NCBI GenBank assembly: GCA_964581535.1 | Contig: CAZOOW010000003.1 | Coordinates: forward strand, 71,099-135,098 | Length of the DNA stretch: 64,000 bases | Direction: 5' to 3' | Origin: CAZOOW01 sp964581535 | Lineage (GTDB): Bacteria > Patescibacteriota > Saccharimonadia > Saccharimonadales > Saccharimonadaceae | Shown here: in pieces, positions 17,362-26,152 of the stretch | Layout: each line of letters opens with the position of its first letter | Numbering within the stretch: position 1 is the first letter of the stretch | Translations under genes and position numbers: made by a program | The notes under the pieces: generated by a model | What the model was told of the DNA's origin: nothing | The model's input: only the letters and a program-made list of their open reading frames with translations | Database searches by the model: none

Positions 17362-18432
17362 ATGAGTTCCATCAACCTTGATATTGACAGCTTGCAGCAG
17401 GAACAGCAAGAACTTAGCGTTTTTTTGTCGCGCCCAGATGCATTTTCCGACCCCGAGTTCGCAAAAAAGAACCGACGGATGACGGAACTTGATGAGCTCA
17501 TTTCCTTAGGTCTGAGGCGCGACGAACTGGGTAAGCAAATACGAGAAGCTAATGAACTTTCATCTACGGACGACGAGTTAGCTGAGCTTGCCCGGGAAGA
17601 AATCCCGATGTTAGAATCAGAGCTCTCAGAGCTAGAAGAGAAGCTATTTATCATGCTTACTCCGAAAGACCCGAATGATGAGAAAAACGTCATTATCGAG
17701 ATTCGAGCGGGCGCCGGCGGCGATGAAGCGAGTCTCTTCGGTGCAGAGCTACTACGGATGTATCTGCGCTGGTGCGAAACCCACGGATTTAAAACTGACA
17801 TGATCAGTGAAAGCGCAAATGATACCGGCGGCTATAAAGAAGTCGTGTTCGAAGTTAAAGGCGACAGTCCATACTCGCTACTTAAGTTCGAGTCCGGCGT
17901 GCACCGTGTTCAACGTGTTCCTGTGACAGAATCCCAAGGTCGCATCCATACGAGTACTGTGACCGTAGCAGTTCTCCCTGAGGCAGAAGAAACCGACATT
18001 GAGATTAATCCGGCAGACCTACGCGTTGATGTCTACCGGGCCGGTGGTCATGGCGGACAATCCGTTAACACGACTGACTCTGCAGTACGTATCACCCACT
18101 TGCCTTCAGGCCTTGTCGTTCAGAACCAAGACGAAAAATCTCAGATAAAAAACAAAGAAAAAGCTATGAGCGTACTCCGCTCACGCTTGCTGCAGATGAA
18201 GGTCGATGAGGAAAACGCCAAGCTAACCGCCGAGCGCCGCGCCCTTATCGGTTCTGGTGATCGAAGTGAGAAAATCCGCACCTACAACTTTCCACAGGAT
18301 CGTATCACCGACCACCGCATCGGCTATAGCCGCTCAGGTATACCTCAGGCCATGAATGGCGATATCGATGATCTCATTGAACGCCTTCAAGCCGCCGAGC
18401 GCGAGCTCAAAGCACAAGGTACGACAGCATAA
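17362..18432 (+). CDS. prfA: Peptide chain release factor 1
   Basis: The protein of about 356 residues has the helical N-terminal domain, the RF1 core, and the catalytic GGQ in RAGGHGGQSVNTTDSAVRI, followed by the PCRF-type IKNKEKAMSVLRSRL region. It releases peptides at UAA and UAG. The start is taken at ATG 17362 (MSSINLDIDS). The last 18 codons before the tail (from 18367) are repeated in diverged form at 19134, just ahead of prmC, showing that DNA was inserted at the prfA 3' end. Confidence 0.95.
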   Translation: MSSINLDIDSLQQEQQELSVFLSRPDAFSDPEFAKKNRRMTELDELISLGLRRDELGKQIREANELSSTDDELAELAREEIPMLESELSELEEKLFIMLTPKDPNDEKNVIIEIRAGAGGDEASLFGAELLRMYLRWCETHGFKTDMISESANDTGGYKEVVFEVKGDSPYSLLKFESGVHRVQRVPVTESQGRIHTSTVTVAVLPEAEETDIEINPADLRVDVYRAGGHGGQSVNTTDSAVRITHLPSGLVVQNQDEKSQIKNKEKAMSVLRSRLLQMKVDEENAKLTAERRALIGSGDRSEKIRTYNFPQDRITDHRIGYSRSGIPQAMNGDIDDLIERLQAAERELKAQGTTA

Positions 18433-18478
18433 AAGTTTGAGACGACGACTGTAAACATCCGCTATAAGCCTCCAATAC

Positions 18479-18514
18479 GTAAATACTTCCGACATATCCC
18501 CCGGAAGTATTTAC
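18479..18514. terminator. Bidirectional hairpin between prfA and the 169-residue gene
   Basis: A 13-bp stem (18479-18491 with 18502-18514) with a 10-base loop lies between two convergent genes and can serve both. Confidence 0.75.
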
Positions 18515-18536
18515 TGAAAACCGGTATACGGTCTGA

Positions 18537-19046
18537 CTATTTGATGAATTTGATCTCGCCTGGCTCCAACCCTAAGCTAGTTGCAATCTCGTCCATGTTA
18601 GGATTCTCAGCCTCTTTGTAGGCGTTTTCCACAATTTCGCGTTTTTCTTTATACTTCTCGGCAAGGTCCTGCAGGATGTCACCCCTGCGATATCCGGCAT
18701 CTAGTTCATCTTTAATTACTTTTGCTGCCTTATATGCCGTTACTCTATTTGGAGGTAATCTGTCATCTGTTAATTTACTGCCATCAATGTTACGCGACCA
18801 TTCATCAAGTTTTGATCCCATGTACTCACTGCCTGGTGAAGTATTATCGATTGTATCTCTAACATAACCGGCCATTTGCTCAAGTTTTAATGCAGTAGCC
18901 GCTAAGTTCAGCTTTAGCTGTGCTTCAGCCCGTGCTGTTTCGGCCCCGTCTACTAGTTGTGCCAAATCATGCGCCTTGTCGACGTCTTCGATACGCGTAG
19001 ATGCTTCGCTGTCGCGCTGATCTGTACTTGATAATTTTTCGCTCAT
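18537..19046 (-). CDS. Orphan 169-residue soluble protein
   Basis: The product (MSEKLSSTDQRDSEAS...) is acidic, rich in helix-forming residues and without membrane segments or a known motif. Residues 20-60 form an Ala/Leu/Glu-rich helix; the C-terminal part contains RRGDILQDLAEKYKEKREIVENAYKEA, possibly an HTH-like segment. The gene has its own near-consensus promoter (19091-19119) and terminator and sits between the real prfA end and a second prfA 3' end copy. It is therefore probably the cargo of a small insertion. Its start and promoter style resemble those of the 108-residue gene at 62034. Confidence 0.6.
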   Translation of the reverse strand: MSEKLSSTDQRDSEASTRIEDVDKAHDLAQLVDGAETARAEAQLKLNLAATALKLEQMAGYVRDTIDNTSPGSEYMGSKLDEWSRNIDGSKLTDDRLPPNRVTAYKAAKVIKDELDAGYRRGDILQDLAEKYKEKREIVENAYKEAENPNMDEIATSLGLEPGEIKFIK

Positions 19047-19090
19047 TGTGGTGGTTTGGCTTTCTTTTTGTATTGATTGATTATATGTTC

Positions 19091-19119
19091 ATCATAGCAA
19101 AAATAACGCGTTTTGTCAA
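19091..19119 (-). promoter_or_regulatory. Extended -10 promoter of the 169-residue gene
   Basis: On the minus strand TTGACA (19114-19119), a 17-base spacer ending in TGC, and TATGAT (19091-19096). It lies 15 bases from the duplicated prfA end. Confidence 0.8.
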
Positions 19120-19133
19120 GGGTCTAGCCTGTA

Positions 19134-19214
19134 GACGATCTCATCGACCGTCTACAGGCCGCCGAGCGCAAGCTCAAAGCCCAGCCTGGCGATTGTACGT
19201 TGCAGGCTTATTAA
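19134..19214 (+). pseudogene. prfA: Remnant of a prfA 3' end
   Basis: This frame encodes DDLIDRLQAAERKLKAQ plus a short tail and a TAA 20 bases before prmC. Over 54 bases it matches the end of the intact prfA (18367-18420) at 43 positions; seven of the nine changed codons outside the last one are synonymous. Its position directly before prmC suggests it is the original prfA end, displaced by the insertion. Confidence 0.85.
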
Positions 19215-19251
19215 TCACCCTAACGCCAAGAAGATGTGTCACAATAGACAG

Positions 19252-20061
19252 ATGACCATAGAACAGTGGCTAGCCAAAGCCACAAAAAAGCTTCATGATT
19301 CCCCGTCTGCGCAGCTGGATGCGCAGCTGCTAATGATGCATGTCCTGGACATGCCAAAAACCTGGCTGTTCGCACACGGGAATGAAGTTATAGAGGAAAA
19401 ACAACTCCACGAGAGTGAAACCCTACTGAAACGCCGCCTCGAACACGAGCCTGTCGCATATCTGACAGGCCACAGAGAATTCTATGGCCGTACGTTCATC
19501 GTTACTCCAGCTGTACTGGTTCCCCGCCCTGAAACTGAAGATATGGTTGAACTTGCCAAAAAACACGGTCTGTCCGGGCGTTTGCTCGACGTTGGTACGG
19601 GTAGCGGATGCGTAGGATTGACGCTGGCGCGTGAAACAAGCTCCAGACTTACAGTGTGTGATATAAGTGAAAATGCACTGGATGTAGCTAGAAAAAATGC
19701 TAAACGACTCGGGGTAAAACCAGTACGGTTTGTCAAAAGCGACCTGCTGGCGCATTGGCTGAGCCACAGTAGGCCAAAGTTGTTTGATGTCATCGCCGCT
19801 AACCTTCCTTACGTTGATGCCAGCTGGAACGACACGTCGCCCGAGCTGAAACATGAGCCTGACGTCGCGTTATATGCCGATGACAGAGGCGTGGCGCTCA
19901 TAAAAACGCTTATCGACCAAGCACCTCGTCTGCTCAGCAAACAAGGTTACTTGTTGCTCGAGGCAGACCCTTCACAGCATGCGGAAATCATTCGCTATGC
20001 GAACACTTTCCAGCTCATCGATACGCTCGGCTATGCCCTGCTGTTTCAAAAAACTAGTTAG
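19252..20061 (+). CDS. prmC: Release factor glutamine methyltransferase
   Basis: The protein of about 269 residues has the N-terminal helical domain (LTGHREFYGRTFIVTPAVLVPRPETE) and an SAM-binding Rossmann fold (LLDVGTGSGCVGLTLA). The catalytic motif reads NLPYV instead of the usual NPPY, a conservative variant found in some families. PrmC methylates the Gln of the GGQ motif in RF1 and RF2, and the prfA-prmC order is conserved in bacteria. An alternative ATG lies at 19234. Its stop overlaps the end of the convergent htrA gene by eight bases. Confidence 0.9.
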   Translation: MTIEQWLAKATKKLHDSPSAQLDAQLLMMHVLDMPKTWLFAHGNEVIEEKQLHESETLLKRRLEHEPVAYLTGHREFYGRTFIVTPAVLVPRPETEDMVELAKKHGLSGRLLDVGTGSGCVGLTLARETSSRLTVCDISENALDVARKNAKRLGVKPVRFVKSDLLAHWLSHSRPKLFDVIAANLPYVDASWNDTSPELKHEPDVALYADDRGVALIKTLIDQAPRLLSKQGYLLLEADPSQHAEIIRYANTFQLIDTLGYALLFQKTS

Positions 20062-21190
20062 AAGGATACGTTCCAAGTGTCACGTCAACTGTTTGTTTTT
20101 TACCGTCACGAACGATGCTGACGACAACCTTTGTGCCTGGCGTATATTGAGATATCGCGCTCATTAACGGAAGTTTCGATCCTATCGGTTTGCTGTCAAT
20201 CGACGTGATAACGTCACCCGCTTTAATCCCCGCCTTGGCCGCCGGGCTATTCGCTGCTACCGCCTCGCCTGAATCATTGACAATATATGCGCCCTCCTTC
20301 TGGGAGAGATTGTATTGTTTTGCGATATCGGCGGTGAGCATAACGTGGCTGACCCCCATATACGCTCGCTCGAGCTTACCTGTCGTAGTTATTGATTTTA
20401 TGAGGCCCTTCGCATCATTTATAGGAATGGCGAATCCAATGCCTTCCGCGTTCTGGCTGACCGCAGTATTGATGCCGACCACCTGCCCATCGAGGTTAAC
20501 GAGCGGACCACCAGAGTTCCCCGGGTTTATCGCCGCATCGGTCTGAAATAGATTAGTCAGCCTCTCTGACTCCCCGTAGCTATCGCCTGCAACAACCGGC
20601 CGACCGATTCCAGAAATAACCCCAACAGTTACACTCGTTTGGTATTGTCCGAGCGCGTTACCGATAGCGATGACTTTTTCGCCGACCTGCATAGCGTTCG
20701 AATCCCCTATAGTTGCGGCTGGTAAATCTTTCACACCGTTGATTTTCAAAAATGCTATATCATTTGCTGGATCTATCCCCGCAACTGATACATCATCGTA
20801 TTTCGTGCCATCAGCTAGCACTACCTGTGCTTTGTTTGCGCCGCTGACAACATGACGATTGGTCAGGATATACCCATTTGAACTAATAATAATACCGGTT
20901 CCTGCACCTTGTTGGGTATAGGTTCGATACCCAAGGGCGGCTTGGCTTTCGGTGACTATAGAAACAACGCTCGGACTTACCCGTTTAGCCACATCTGCAA
21001 CCAGCTCGTCTTCCTGAGAAACGACGTGCCTTTTTTCACTGATAGTCGTAAGGCCAGAAGACGTTTTTATTAAACCGGATTGTATCGCCACCCATGCCCC
21101 GAAAAAACTCATGACAAAACAAAGCAGACTTAACCCCGCAAGTTTAACGAACATATTTGGTTGTTTCTGACCGGTAACGACATCAGCCAT
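20054..21190 (-). CDS. htrA: Membrane-anchored HtrA/DegP serine protease
   Basis: The 378-residue protein has one N-terminal membrane helix (about 14-36), a trypsin-like domain with the triad His113 (LTNRHVV), Asp144 (NDIAFLKI) and Ser226 (GNSGGPLV), and one C-terminal PDZ domain (about 280-365). It degrades or refolds misfolded exported proteins at the outer membrane face. A single PDZ matches the DegS/HtrA-like Gram-positive form. It is upstream of nothing obvious in an operon; the membrane gene at 21215-22057 precedes it on the same strand by 24 bases. Confidence 0.94.
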   Translation of the reverse strand: MADVVTGQKQPNMFVKLAGLSLLCFVMSFFGAWVAIQSGLIKTSSGLTTISEKRHVVSQEDELVADVAKRVSPSVVSIVTESQAALGYRTYTQQGAGTGIIISSNGYILTNRHVVSGANKAQVVLADGTKYDDVSVAGIDPANDIAFLKINGVKDLPAATIGDSNAMQVGEKVIAIGNALGQYQTSVTVGVISGIGRPVVAGDSYGESERLTNLFQTDAAINPGNSGGPLVNLDGQVVGINTAVSQNAEGIGFAIPINDAKGLIKSITTTGKLERAYMGVSHVMLTADIAKQYNLSQKEGAYIVNDSGEAVAANSPAAKAGIKAGDVITSIDSKPIGSKLPLMSAISQYTPGTKVVVSIVRDGKKQTVDVTLGTYPSN

Positions 21191-21214
21191 TTTCTACCCC
21201 CTTTTTTTCTTTGT

Positions 21215-22057
21215 CTATAGTGCAGTTAAATCAGCGCGTGCATTGTACAGAAATAGGATTAGCAAGGCCGTCAGCACGAATATAATAGCCCATTTCGTAT
21301 CTTTAGCCTGACGCTTATCCTCGACATAATGTAGCTGTTCGTATACTTTTATCGCAGCATAGCCTAGGAGTGTCACAATTATTGCGATTTGGGGTATCAT
21401 AACGAGCTTTCCATCCGGTATGCCTGGCAATTTATAGATCGGATGCGCGACAGTCCAGTGATGAAGTAGCCACGCCAGCTCGGCAACAACTACCCCCCAT
21501 ACTAAGCTCAAGAAGGCGCGTTCGTCCTCGTTTCTAAATGCGCTGAGAGCATGGCGAGCACTCATATATGCAACAATCCATGCCAGTAAAACCGTCACCA
21601 ACGTACTGTCTTTAAGTATTTGCCCGATTTCGAACTGATGAGCGAAACTGAACAGCGCGGTAAACGCAATAAATTGTCCTATCGCAGCCTGTATGAGTAC
21701 CCATCGCTGGCTGGAGTGAGGCTTAATAATAATCAACCACGCAGCATAAAACAGTGCAAGCATCGCCGCAACCCACTGGCTATTCGGTGCGGCCAGAATC
21801 ATGAGCGCCCAAACGCTGAGTCCAACCATAAAGTCACCGAAGTTCGCCTGAATGTTTGCAAACCAGAAGCGTGGCCTAACCGCAACAACGCGCCATTTGC
21901 TCAGTATCACGAGTACAAGCGCTAGCCATGGAAGATCAACTTCGGGCGAAATTAAGAAAAATAGCAATAATGCATAGCCCACGTTGAGTGCAACGTAGAG
22001 GATATCGCTCCAGCGCGAACGCCGGGAGGTGACGAGTTTAACGAGCTCCATTTCCAA
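21215..22057 (-). CDS. Polytopic membrane protein of unknown function
   Basis: The 280-residue protein has about eight hydrophobic segments separated by short loops and a short cytoplasmic N-terminus (MEMELVKLVTSRRSRWSD). I recognise no catalytic motif. Its start overlaps the end of the LCP-family gene by 20 bases and htrA follows after 24 bases, so it belongs to an envelope-related transcription unit LCP protein, membrane protein, htrA. Confidence 0.8.
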   Translation of the reverse strand: MEMELVKLVTSRRSRWSDILYVALNVGYALLLFFLISPEVDLPWLALVLVILSKWRVVAVRPRFWFANIQANFGDFMVGLSVWALMILAAPNSQWVAAMLALFYAAWLIIIKPHSSQRWVLIQAAIGQFIAFTALFSFAHQFEIGQILKDSTLVTVLLAWIVAYMSARHALSAFRNEDERAFLSLVWGVVVAELAWLLHHWTVAHPIYKLPGIPDGKLVMIPQIAIIVTLLGYAAIKVYEQLHYVEDKRQAKDTKWAIIFVLTALLILFLYNARADLTAL

Positions 22058-23681
22058 CGATTATAACAAAATCTGCGCTGCTCTGCACTCCACTCGGCAG
22101 CACCGTACCAGTCGGCGCTGAACCAAGGATAGTCTTGAGTTTCGAACTAGCTTGCGGTTTCTTGCCTCCGCTCAGGTCGTACCATACATAATCACCGTAA
22201 GTCGCGCTGGTCGGCGTATCCCCAGTAGACACATCACCAAATCCGGCCGCTTCCAGCTCAGCCGCCTTTTTCGCAGCTAATCCCCCGTAGTCAGATCCGT
22301 TGAGTACCTCAATAGAAGGATCCTCGCTACTCGTCGATGAAACGTTCAGTTTCGAACGTACAAATTTTTGTACACCGCTAAAGTCATATAGACCACTTAC
22401 TGGTCGGACGACGCTCTGCCCGCTGACATTTCCGGTAGTGAGGACCGCCTTACCCTCTTCGACTAGGCTGACGCGTTTTATGCTTGCGCTCGGGATTTCA
22501 CTTGCCAATTTGATAAGCGTCTTCACTTCGCCGGCCGAGAAATTCGTGCGCACATTATTACCTAAGGCATCAAGGATTCCGCTCACTGCAACAGGGTTAG
22601 CAAGTGTACCTGCGCTAGCTGCTTTATCCTTAAGAGCCATAATTATCTTTTGCTGATATTGTTCGCGATCAAAGTTACCTCCCCCGAGTCCATAGCCCCC
22701 CGCTGCATTTCGGGCACGAGCTAGTGCAAGCGCCTGGTCGCCATTCATATGTGCAGGTCCATTTGGCCATTTCACATAGTAACAACGGTAGTTACATGCC
22801 CAGTCGAAATTCCTATCCAGCACTCCTCGGGGGTCGTCGCTATCTATTTCAACAGTTACCCCTCCGACAGCATTTACGGTATCTCGAACGACCGTGTAGT
22901 TAACATGCGCGTAATACTGGATGTCAATATCAAAGGCCTCACCGACTGTATCCATCAACTTCTTAGCCCCTGCTGGCTCGTTTGTACCGTCATCGCTACC
23001 GCATTCGTATACGACGTTTATTTTTCCTTCATAACCGCTCATACATGCTTCACCGTACTTCACCCATAAGTCCCGCGGCACACTTACCATCACAGCGTTT
23101 TTGTTTTTTTGATCGACGCTGATGAGCATTATTGAGTCAGTCAGGTTGGCACCGGCATCTTTATGGGACGGGTCGTCTTCGCTAGTTCCGAACACCAAGA
23201 TGTTAGCCCTACCATTAGCATCGGTCTTCAGCGTCGAGCCTGCACCTAACAGATCAAAGATGTTGCCGCTAAACAAGCGGCTCGAAGTCATAAAAACTTT
23301 CACGCCAAAATAACCACCAACGAGTAGTAGCAAGATCCCTATGATTACCATAACTTTTCGCTTGCTTAATCGAACTTTCGACGTTCCCGCGCCCTTTCGC
23401 TGTGGCTTGAGTGTTTTTTCGGCTTTCTCGGGCTCATCAAACTGGTGCAATGATTCACTCAACTCTGAACGAGAGATCGTCGGTACCTGTTTTCGTGCTT
23501 GTTCGATACGCGGCTTAGGTAGCGCCTCGGCGTTTAGAACCGGCCGGTCCGTTCCTATTGGGCGTTGCAAAAACTGGCCAGGAATCTCTGGTTTGTTTTT
23601 GTGGGCATCAAACGAAGATCCGGCTGAACGTTTCGAGCTCGGAACAAAACCGTCGATGCTGGGTTGACGTCGTTTTTGCAT
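22038..23681 (-). CDS. LytR-CpsA-Psr family ligase with LytR_C domain
   Basis: The 547-residue protein has a basic, disordered cytoplasmic N-terminus (1-108), one membrane helix (about 109-130) and an LCP domain with NILVFGTSEDDPS, DSIMLISVDQKNKNAVMVSVPRDLWVKY and the Arg-rich QALALARARNAAGGYGLGGGNFDREQYQQ. A C-terminal LytR_C domain (about 455-545) follows. LCP enzymes move glycopolymers from the lipid carrier to peptidoglycan at the outer face of the membrane. Two cysteines in CNYRCYY within the LCP domain may form a disulfide. GTGGAG precedes the ATG. Confidence 0.92.
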   Translation of the reverse strand: MQKRRQPSIDGFVPSSKRSAGSSFDAHKNKPEIPGQFLQRPIGTDRPVLNAEALPKPRIEQARKQVPTISRSELSESLHQFDEPEKAEKTLKPQRKGAGTSKVRLSKRKVMVIIGILLLLVGGYFGVKVFMTSSRLFSGNIFDLLGAGSTLKTDANGRANILVFGTSEDDPSHKDAGANLTDSIMLISVDQKNKNAVMVSVPRDLWVKYGEACMSGYEGKINVVYECGSDDGTNEPAGAKKLMDTVGEAFDIDIQYYAHVNYTVVRDTVNAVGGVTVEIDSDDPRGVLDRNFDWACNYRCYYVKWPNGPAHMNGDQALALARARNAAGGYGLGGGNFDREQYQQKIIMALKDKAASAGTLANPVAVSGILDALGNNVRTNFSAGEVKTLIKLASEIPSASIKRVSLVEEGKAVLTTGNVSGQSVVRPVSGLYDFSGVQKFVRSKLNVSSTSSEDPSIEVLNGSDYGGLAAKKAAELEAAGFGDVSTGDTPTSATYGDYVWYDLSGGKKPQASSKLKTILGSAPTGTVLPSGVQSSADFVIIVGNGAR

Positions 23682-23821
23682 AAAATACTTACTCCACTAT
23701 AGCCGATTTGCAAGCTCAGCGTAAGCATAATATGGCATAAATCTCGGCTTTATTCCGTCCCGGCTACAGTATTAAAAGCTACAAGTATTTTTTATGCTTT
23801 ATCGTGTATGATAGGTAGGAC

Positions 23822-24415
23822 ATGAACGCTTTTTTTGAAAGACATCAGATACTGAAAGATATTTTCGGTATTATTGGCTTTCTTCTTGCGGTCGTCATCG
23901 GCGCAGCGCTCATTAACCAATTTTTATTTCGCAGCTTCAGCGTATCTGGTCCTAGCATGGAGCCGACACTTTATACCGGCGATCGTTTGATTGTCAATCG
24001 CCTGCCGACCAGCTGGGCATTTTTAACAGGACACAGCTACGCTCCACATCGCGGACAGGTTATCGTTTTCAAAAACCCTCATTGGCAGCCCGGTGGTTTG
24101 GATGAGTTTATCGTAAAGCGTGTTGTGGCATTTCCTGGTGAGCACGTGACCCTTTATGACGGGGTACTAAAAGTTTACAATGACGAATTTCCCGGTGGTT
24201 TTGTGTATGACGAAAAGTTCCCAGGAGCTCGCACGCCAAGCGATGGAACCGTCGACACCGTCGTACCCGAAGACGAGCTGTTCGTCGCCGGGGACCACCG
24301 CCAGGAAGGGTATTCGCTTGACTCGCGTAACGGGCTTGGAACCATACCCTATCACGACCTCATCGGACCGGTGTCGCTTCGAATCTATCCGTTTACAAAT
24401 TTCCGAACGTTCTAG
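23822..24415 (+). CDS. lepB: Signal peptidase I
   Basis: The 197-residue protease has one N-terminal membrane helix (about 14-34), the catalytic Ser45 in SGPSMEPTL, Lys99 in IVKRVVAFPGE and the family box VAGDHRQEGYSLDSRNGLG. It removes signal peptides of exported proteins. An AGGTAGGA site precedes the ATG. The gene ends in a CTAG tetranucleotide shared with the stop of the convergent parB. Confidence 0.94.
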   Translation: MNAFFERHQILKDIFGIIGFLLAVVIGAALINQFLFRSFSVSGPSMEPTLYTGDRLIVNRLPTSWAFLTGHSYAPHRGQVIVFKNPHWQPGGLDEFIVKRVVAFPGEHVTLYDGVLKVYNDEFPGGFVYDEKFPGARTPSDGTVDTVVPEDELFVAGDHRQEGYSLDSRNGLGTIPYHDLIGPVSLRIYPFTNFRTF

Positions 24416-25296
24416 TGCAGAAATTTCTCTAAGTTTGCAAGCTCATCATTATTTTTGTAGCTGATGATTATCTGTCCACCCTTCGCGGTCGTTTTCTGCA
24501 TAACAGGCATCGAAAGCTTTTTGGATAGTCGTTCTGTAAAGTCAGTTTGTATTCTGGTGTGACGTAGTGCTTGCGCCTCTTTCATCTCTGGTTGTTCGCC
24601 TTTTTTATATCCGACCACATACTGTTCGGTTTTTCGAACACTCCAGTTGTTTTTGATAATCATCTCAAGTAGCACCTTTTGAGCGTCCTCAGAATCCAAT
24701 GCGAGAATCTGTCTTGCATGCCCTTCGCTTATTGCCCCTTCAACGAGTGCTTGTTTTGCAGAGGCCGGTAGCTGCAAGAGCCGCATAATATTACTGACTG
24801 TGCTAACTGCTTTACCGCCGACTCGATGTCCGATTTCCTCATACGTCAAGTTGAACTGGGTGTGTAGTTTAAGATATGCCGTAGCAGTTTCGAGGGGGTT
24901 CAGATCTTTACGCTGTAAGTTTTCTATGAGCGCCAACTCTAGTTTGTGCTGCTCGCTCAGCGTTCGAATAATGACAGGTATTTTCTTCAGTCCAGCAAGC
25001 CCAGCCGCGCGCCATCGCCGTTCACCTGCGACTATTTGAAAACCATCTTTCACCGGCGTAACGATGAGCGGTTGAATGATTCCGTGTTCACGAATCGATG
25101 TGGCTAACTCCTCAAGGGCTTCATCGTCGAACAGACGGCGTGGCTGTTCTGGGTTTGGAGTTATCTCGTTATATTTTACATACCGAAGCCCTGACGAATG
25201 CTCTTCAGCGGCAGTCGGATCAAATGTTTCGTCGAGTATATCTGTCGGTATAAGCGAATCAAATCCGCGACCCAGACCAGTTTTTGGCTTCACCAT
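24412..25296 (-). CDS. parB: Chromosome partitioning protein ParB
   Basis: The 294-residue protein has the ParB N-terminal CTPase domain (ITPNPEQPRRLFDDEALEELATSI and the GERRWRAAGLAG motif), a central HTH (TYEEIGHRVGGKAVSTVSNIMRLL) and a C-terminal dimerisation segment. It spreads around parS sites and loads the segregation machinery. It follows parA by nine bases. A canonical parS 16-mer was not seen by eye in this window, but half-site-like sequences flank the parA promoter. Confidence 0.94.
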   Translation of the reverse strand: MVKPKTGLGRGFDSLIPTDILDETFDPTAAEEHSSGLRYVKYNEITPNPEQPRRLFDDEALEELATSIREHGIIQPLIVTPVKDGFQIVAGERRWRAAGLAGLKKIPVIIRTLSEQHKLELALIENLQRKDLNPLETATAYLKLHTQFNLTYEEIGHRVGGKAVSTVSNIMRLLQLPASAKQALVEGAISEGHARQILALDSEDAQKVLLEMIIKNNWSVRKTEQYVVGYKKGEQPEMKEAQALRHTRIQTDFTERLSKKLSMPVMQKTTAKGGQIIISYKNNDELANLEKFLH

Positions 25297-25305
25297 CTCC
25301 TTCTC

Positions 25306-26067
25306 CTACCCCACCCTGTTAACGATTTCTTTCGACAGGGCTTTGTATGCCCGAGCGCCTTTACTCCACTTGTCGTATTTACCGACAGGCTCTCCGTGGC
25401 TTGGCGCTTCGGCGATTCGGACATTCCGCGGTATCGTCGTTTCAAATACTTTCCCTGGGAAATGTTTCTGAATCTCAGCCAGCACTTGCTTCGAAAGCAC
25501 CGTGCGGCTATCCATCATGGTTACCACAACACCTGCAAGCTCAAGAGTCGGGTTGAGGCCTTTTCGGATAAGTTTCATCGTATCGAGCAGCTGGCCGAGC
25601 CCTTCCAGTGCGTAAAACTCCGCCTGTACCGGCAAAAGGACGTACTGAGCCGCTATGAGTGCGTTTACTGTAAGCAAGCTAAGGCTCGGCGGGCTATCGA
25701 TAATAATAAAATCATAATTGTCTATACCTTCGAGCGCCGTTCTTAAACGAGTAAACCGATGTTCGGCCCGAGCCAGTTCGACCTCAGCATTCGCAAGCTC
25801 AGGGCGTGCGGGGACTATAGAGAGATTTTTTATTTCCGTCGCTTTTACGACAGCCGAAAGCGGTGCGGTATTCATCACTGCGTCAAGTACGGTTGTCTCA
25901 AGGGATGTTTTATCGATGCCCAGCCCGCTCGTTGCATTTCCCTGTGGATCGAAATCGATGAGGAGAACCCGATATTTATCTTTAGCTAAGCAATAAGCGA
26001 CATTGACAGCAGTCGTCGTTTTCCCAACGCCGCCTTTTTGATTCGTTACCGCAATAACTACTGGCAT
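25306..26067 (-). CDS. parA: Chromosome partitioning ATPase ParA/Soj
   Basis: The protein of about 253 residues has the deviant Walker A KGGVGKTTT (near the N-terminus), the A' motif DFDPQGNATSGLG and Walker B FIIIDSPPSLSLLT. With ParB it segregates the chromosome. The ATG at 26067 (MPVVIAVTNQKGG) fits the family best; a GTG at 26094 adds nine residues and lies only five bases from the -10 box TATACT. Confidence 0.93.
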   Translation of the reverse strand: MPVVIAVTNQKGGVGKTTTAVNVAYCLAKDKYRVLLIDFDPQGNATSGLGIDKTSLETTVLDAVMNTAPLSAVVKATEIKNLSIVPARPELANAEVELARAEHRFTRLRTALEGIDNYDFIIIDSPPSLSLLTVNALIAAQYVLLPVQAEFYALEGLGQLLDTMKLIRKGLNPTLELAGVVVTMMDSRTVLSKQVLAEIQKHFPGKVFETTIPRNVRIAEAPSHGEPVGKYDKWSKGARAYKALSKEIVNRVG

Positions 26068-26086
26068 GTGTGTATGTATTTCCCCC

Positions 26087-26119
26087 GTTTTCACGTTCTA
26101 GTATAGCATGCGTGAAAAC
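26087..26119 (-). promoter_or_regulatory. Inverted repeat around the parA -10 box
   Basis: GTTTTCACG (26087-26095) and CGTGAAAAC (26111-26119) are perfect inverted nine-base arms around the minus-strand -10 box TATACT (26100-26105). Each arm resembles half of a parS site (TGTTTCACG), so autoregulation by ParB or ParA is suggested. Confidence 0.6.
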
Positions 26120-26152
26120 TAAATACCCCGCTGTTTAGCGGGGTATTTAGTT
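26117..26152 (-). terminator. Terminator of rplU
   Basis: A perfect 16-bp stem (26117-26132 with 26137-26152) with a GTTT loop begins within the rplU stop codon on the minus strand. Confidence 0.9.
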
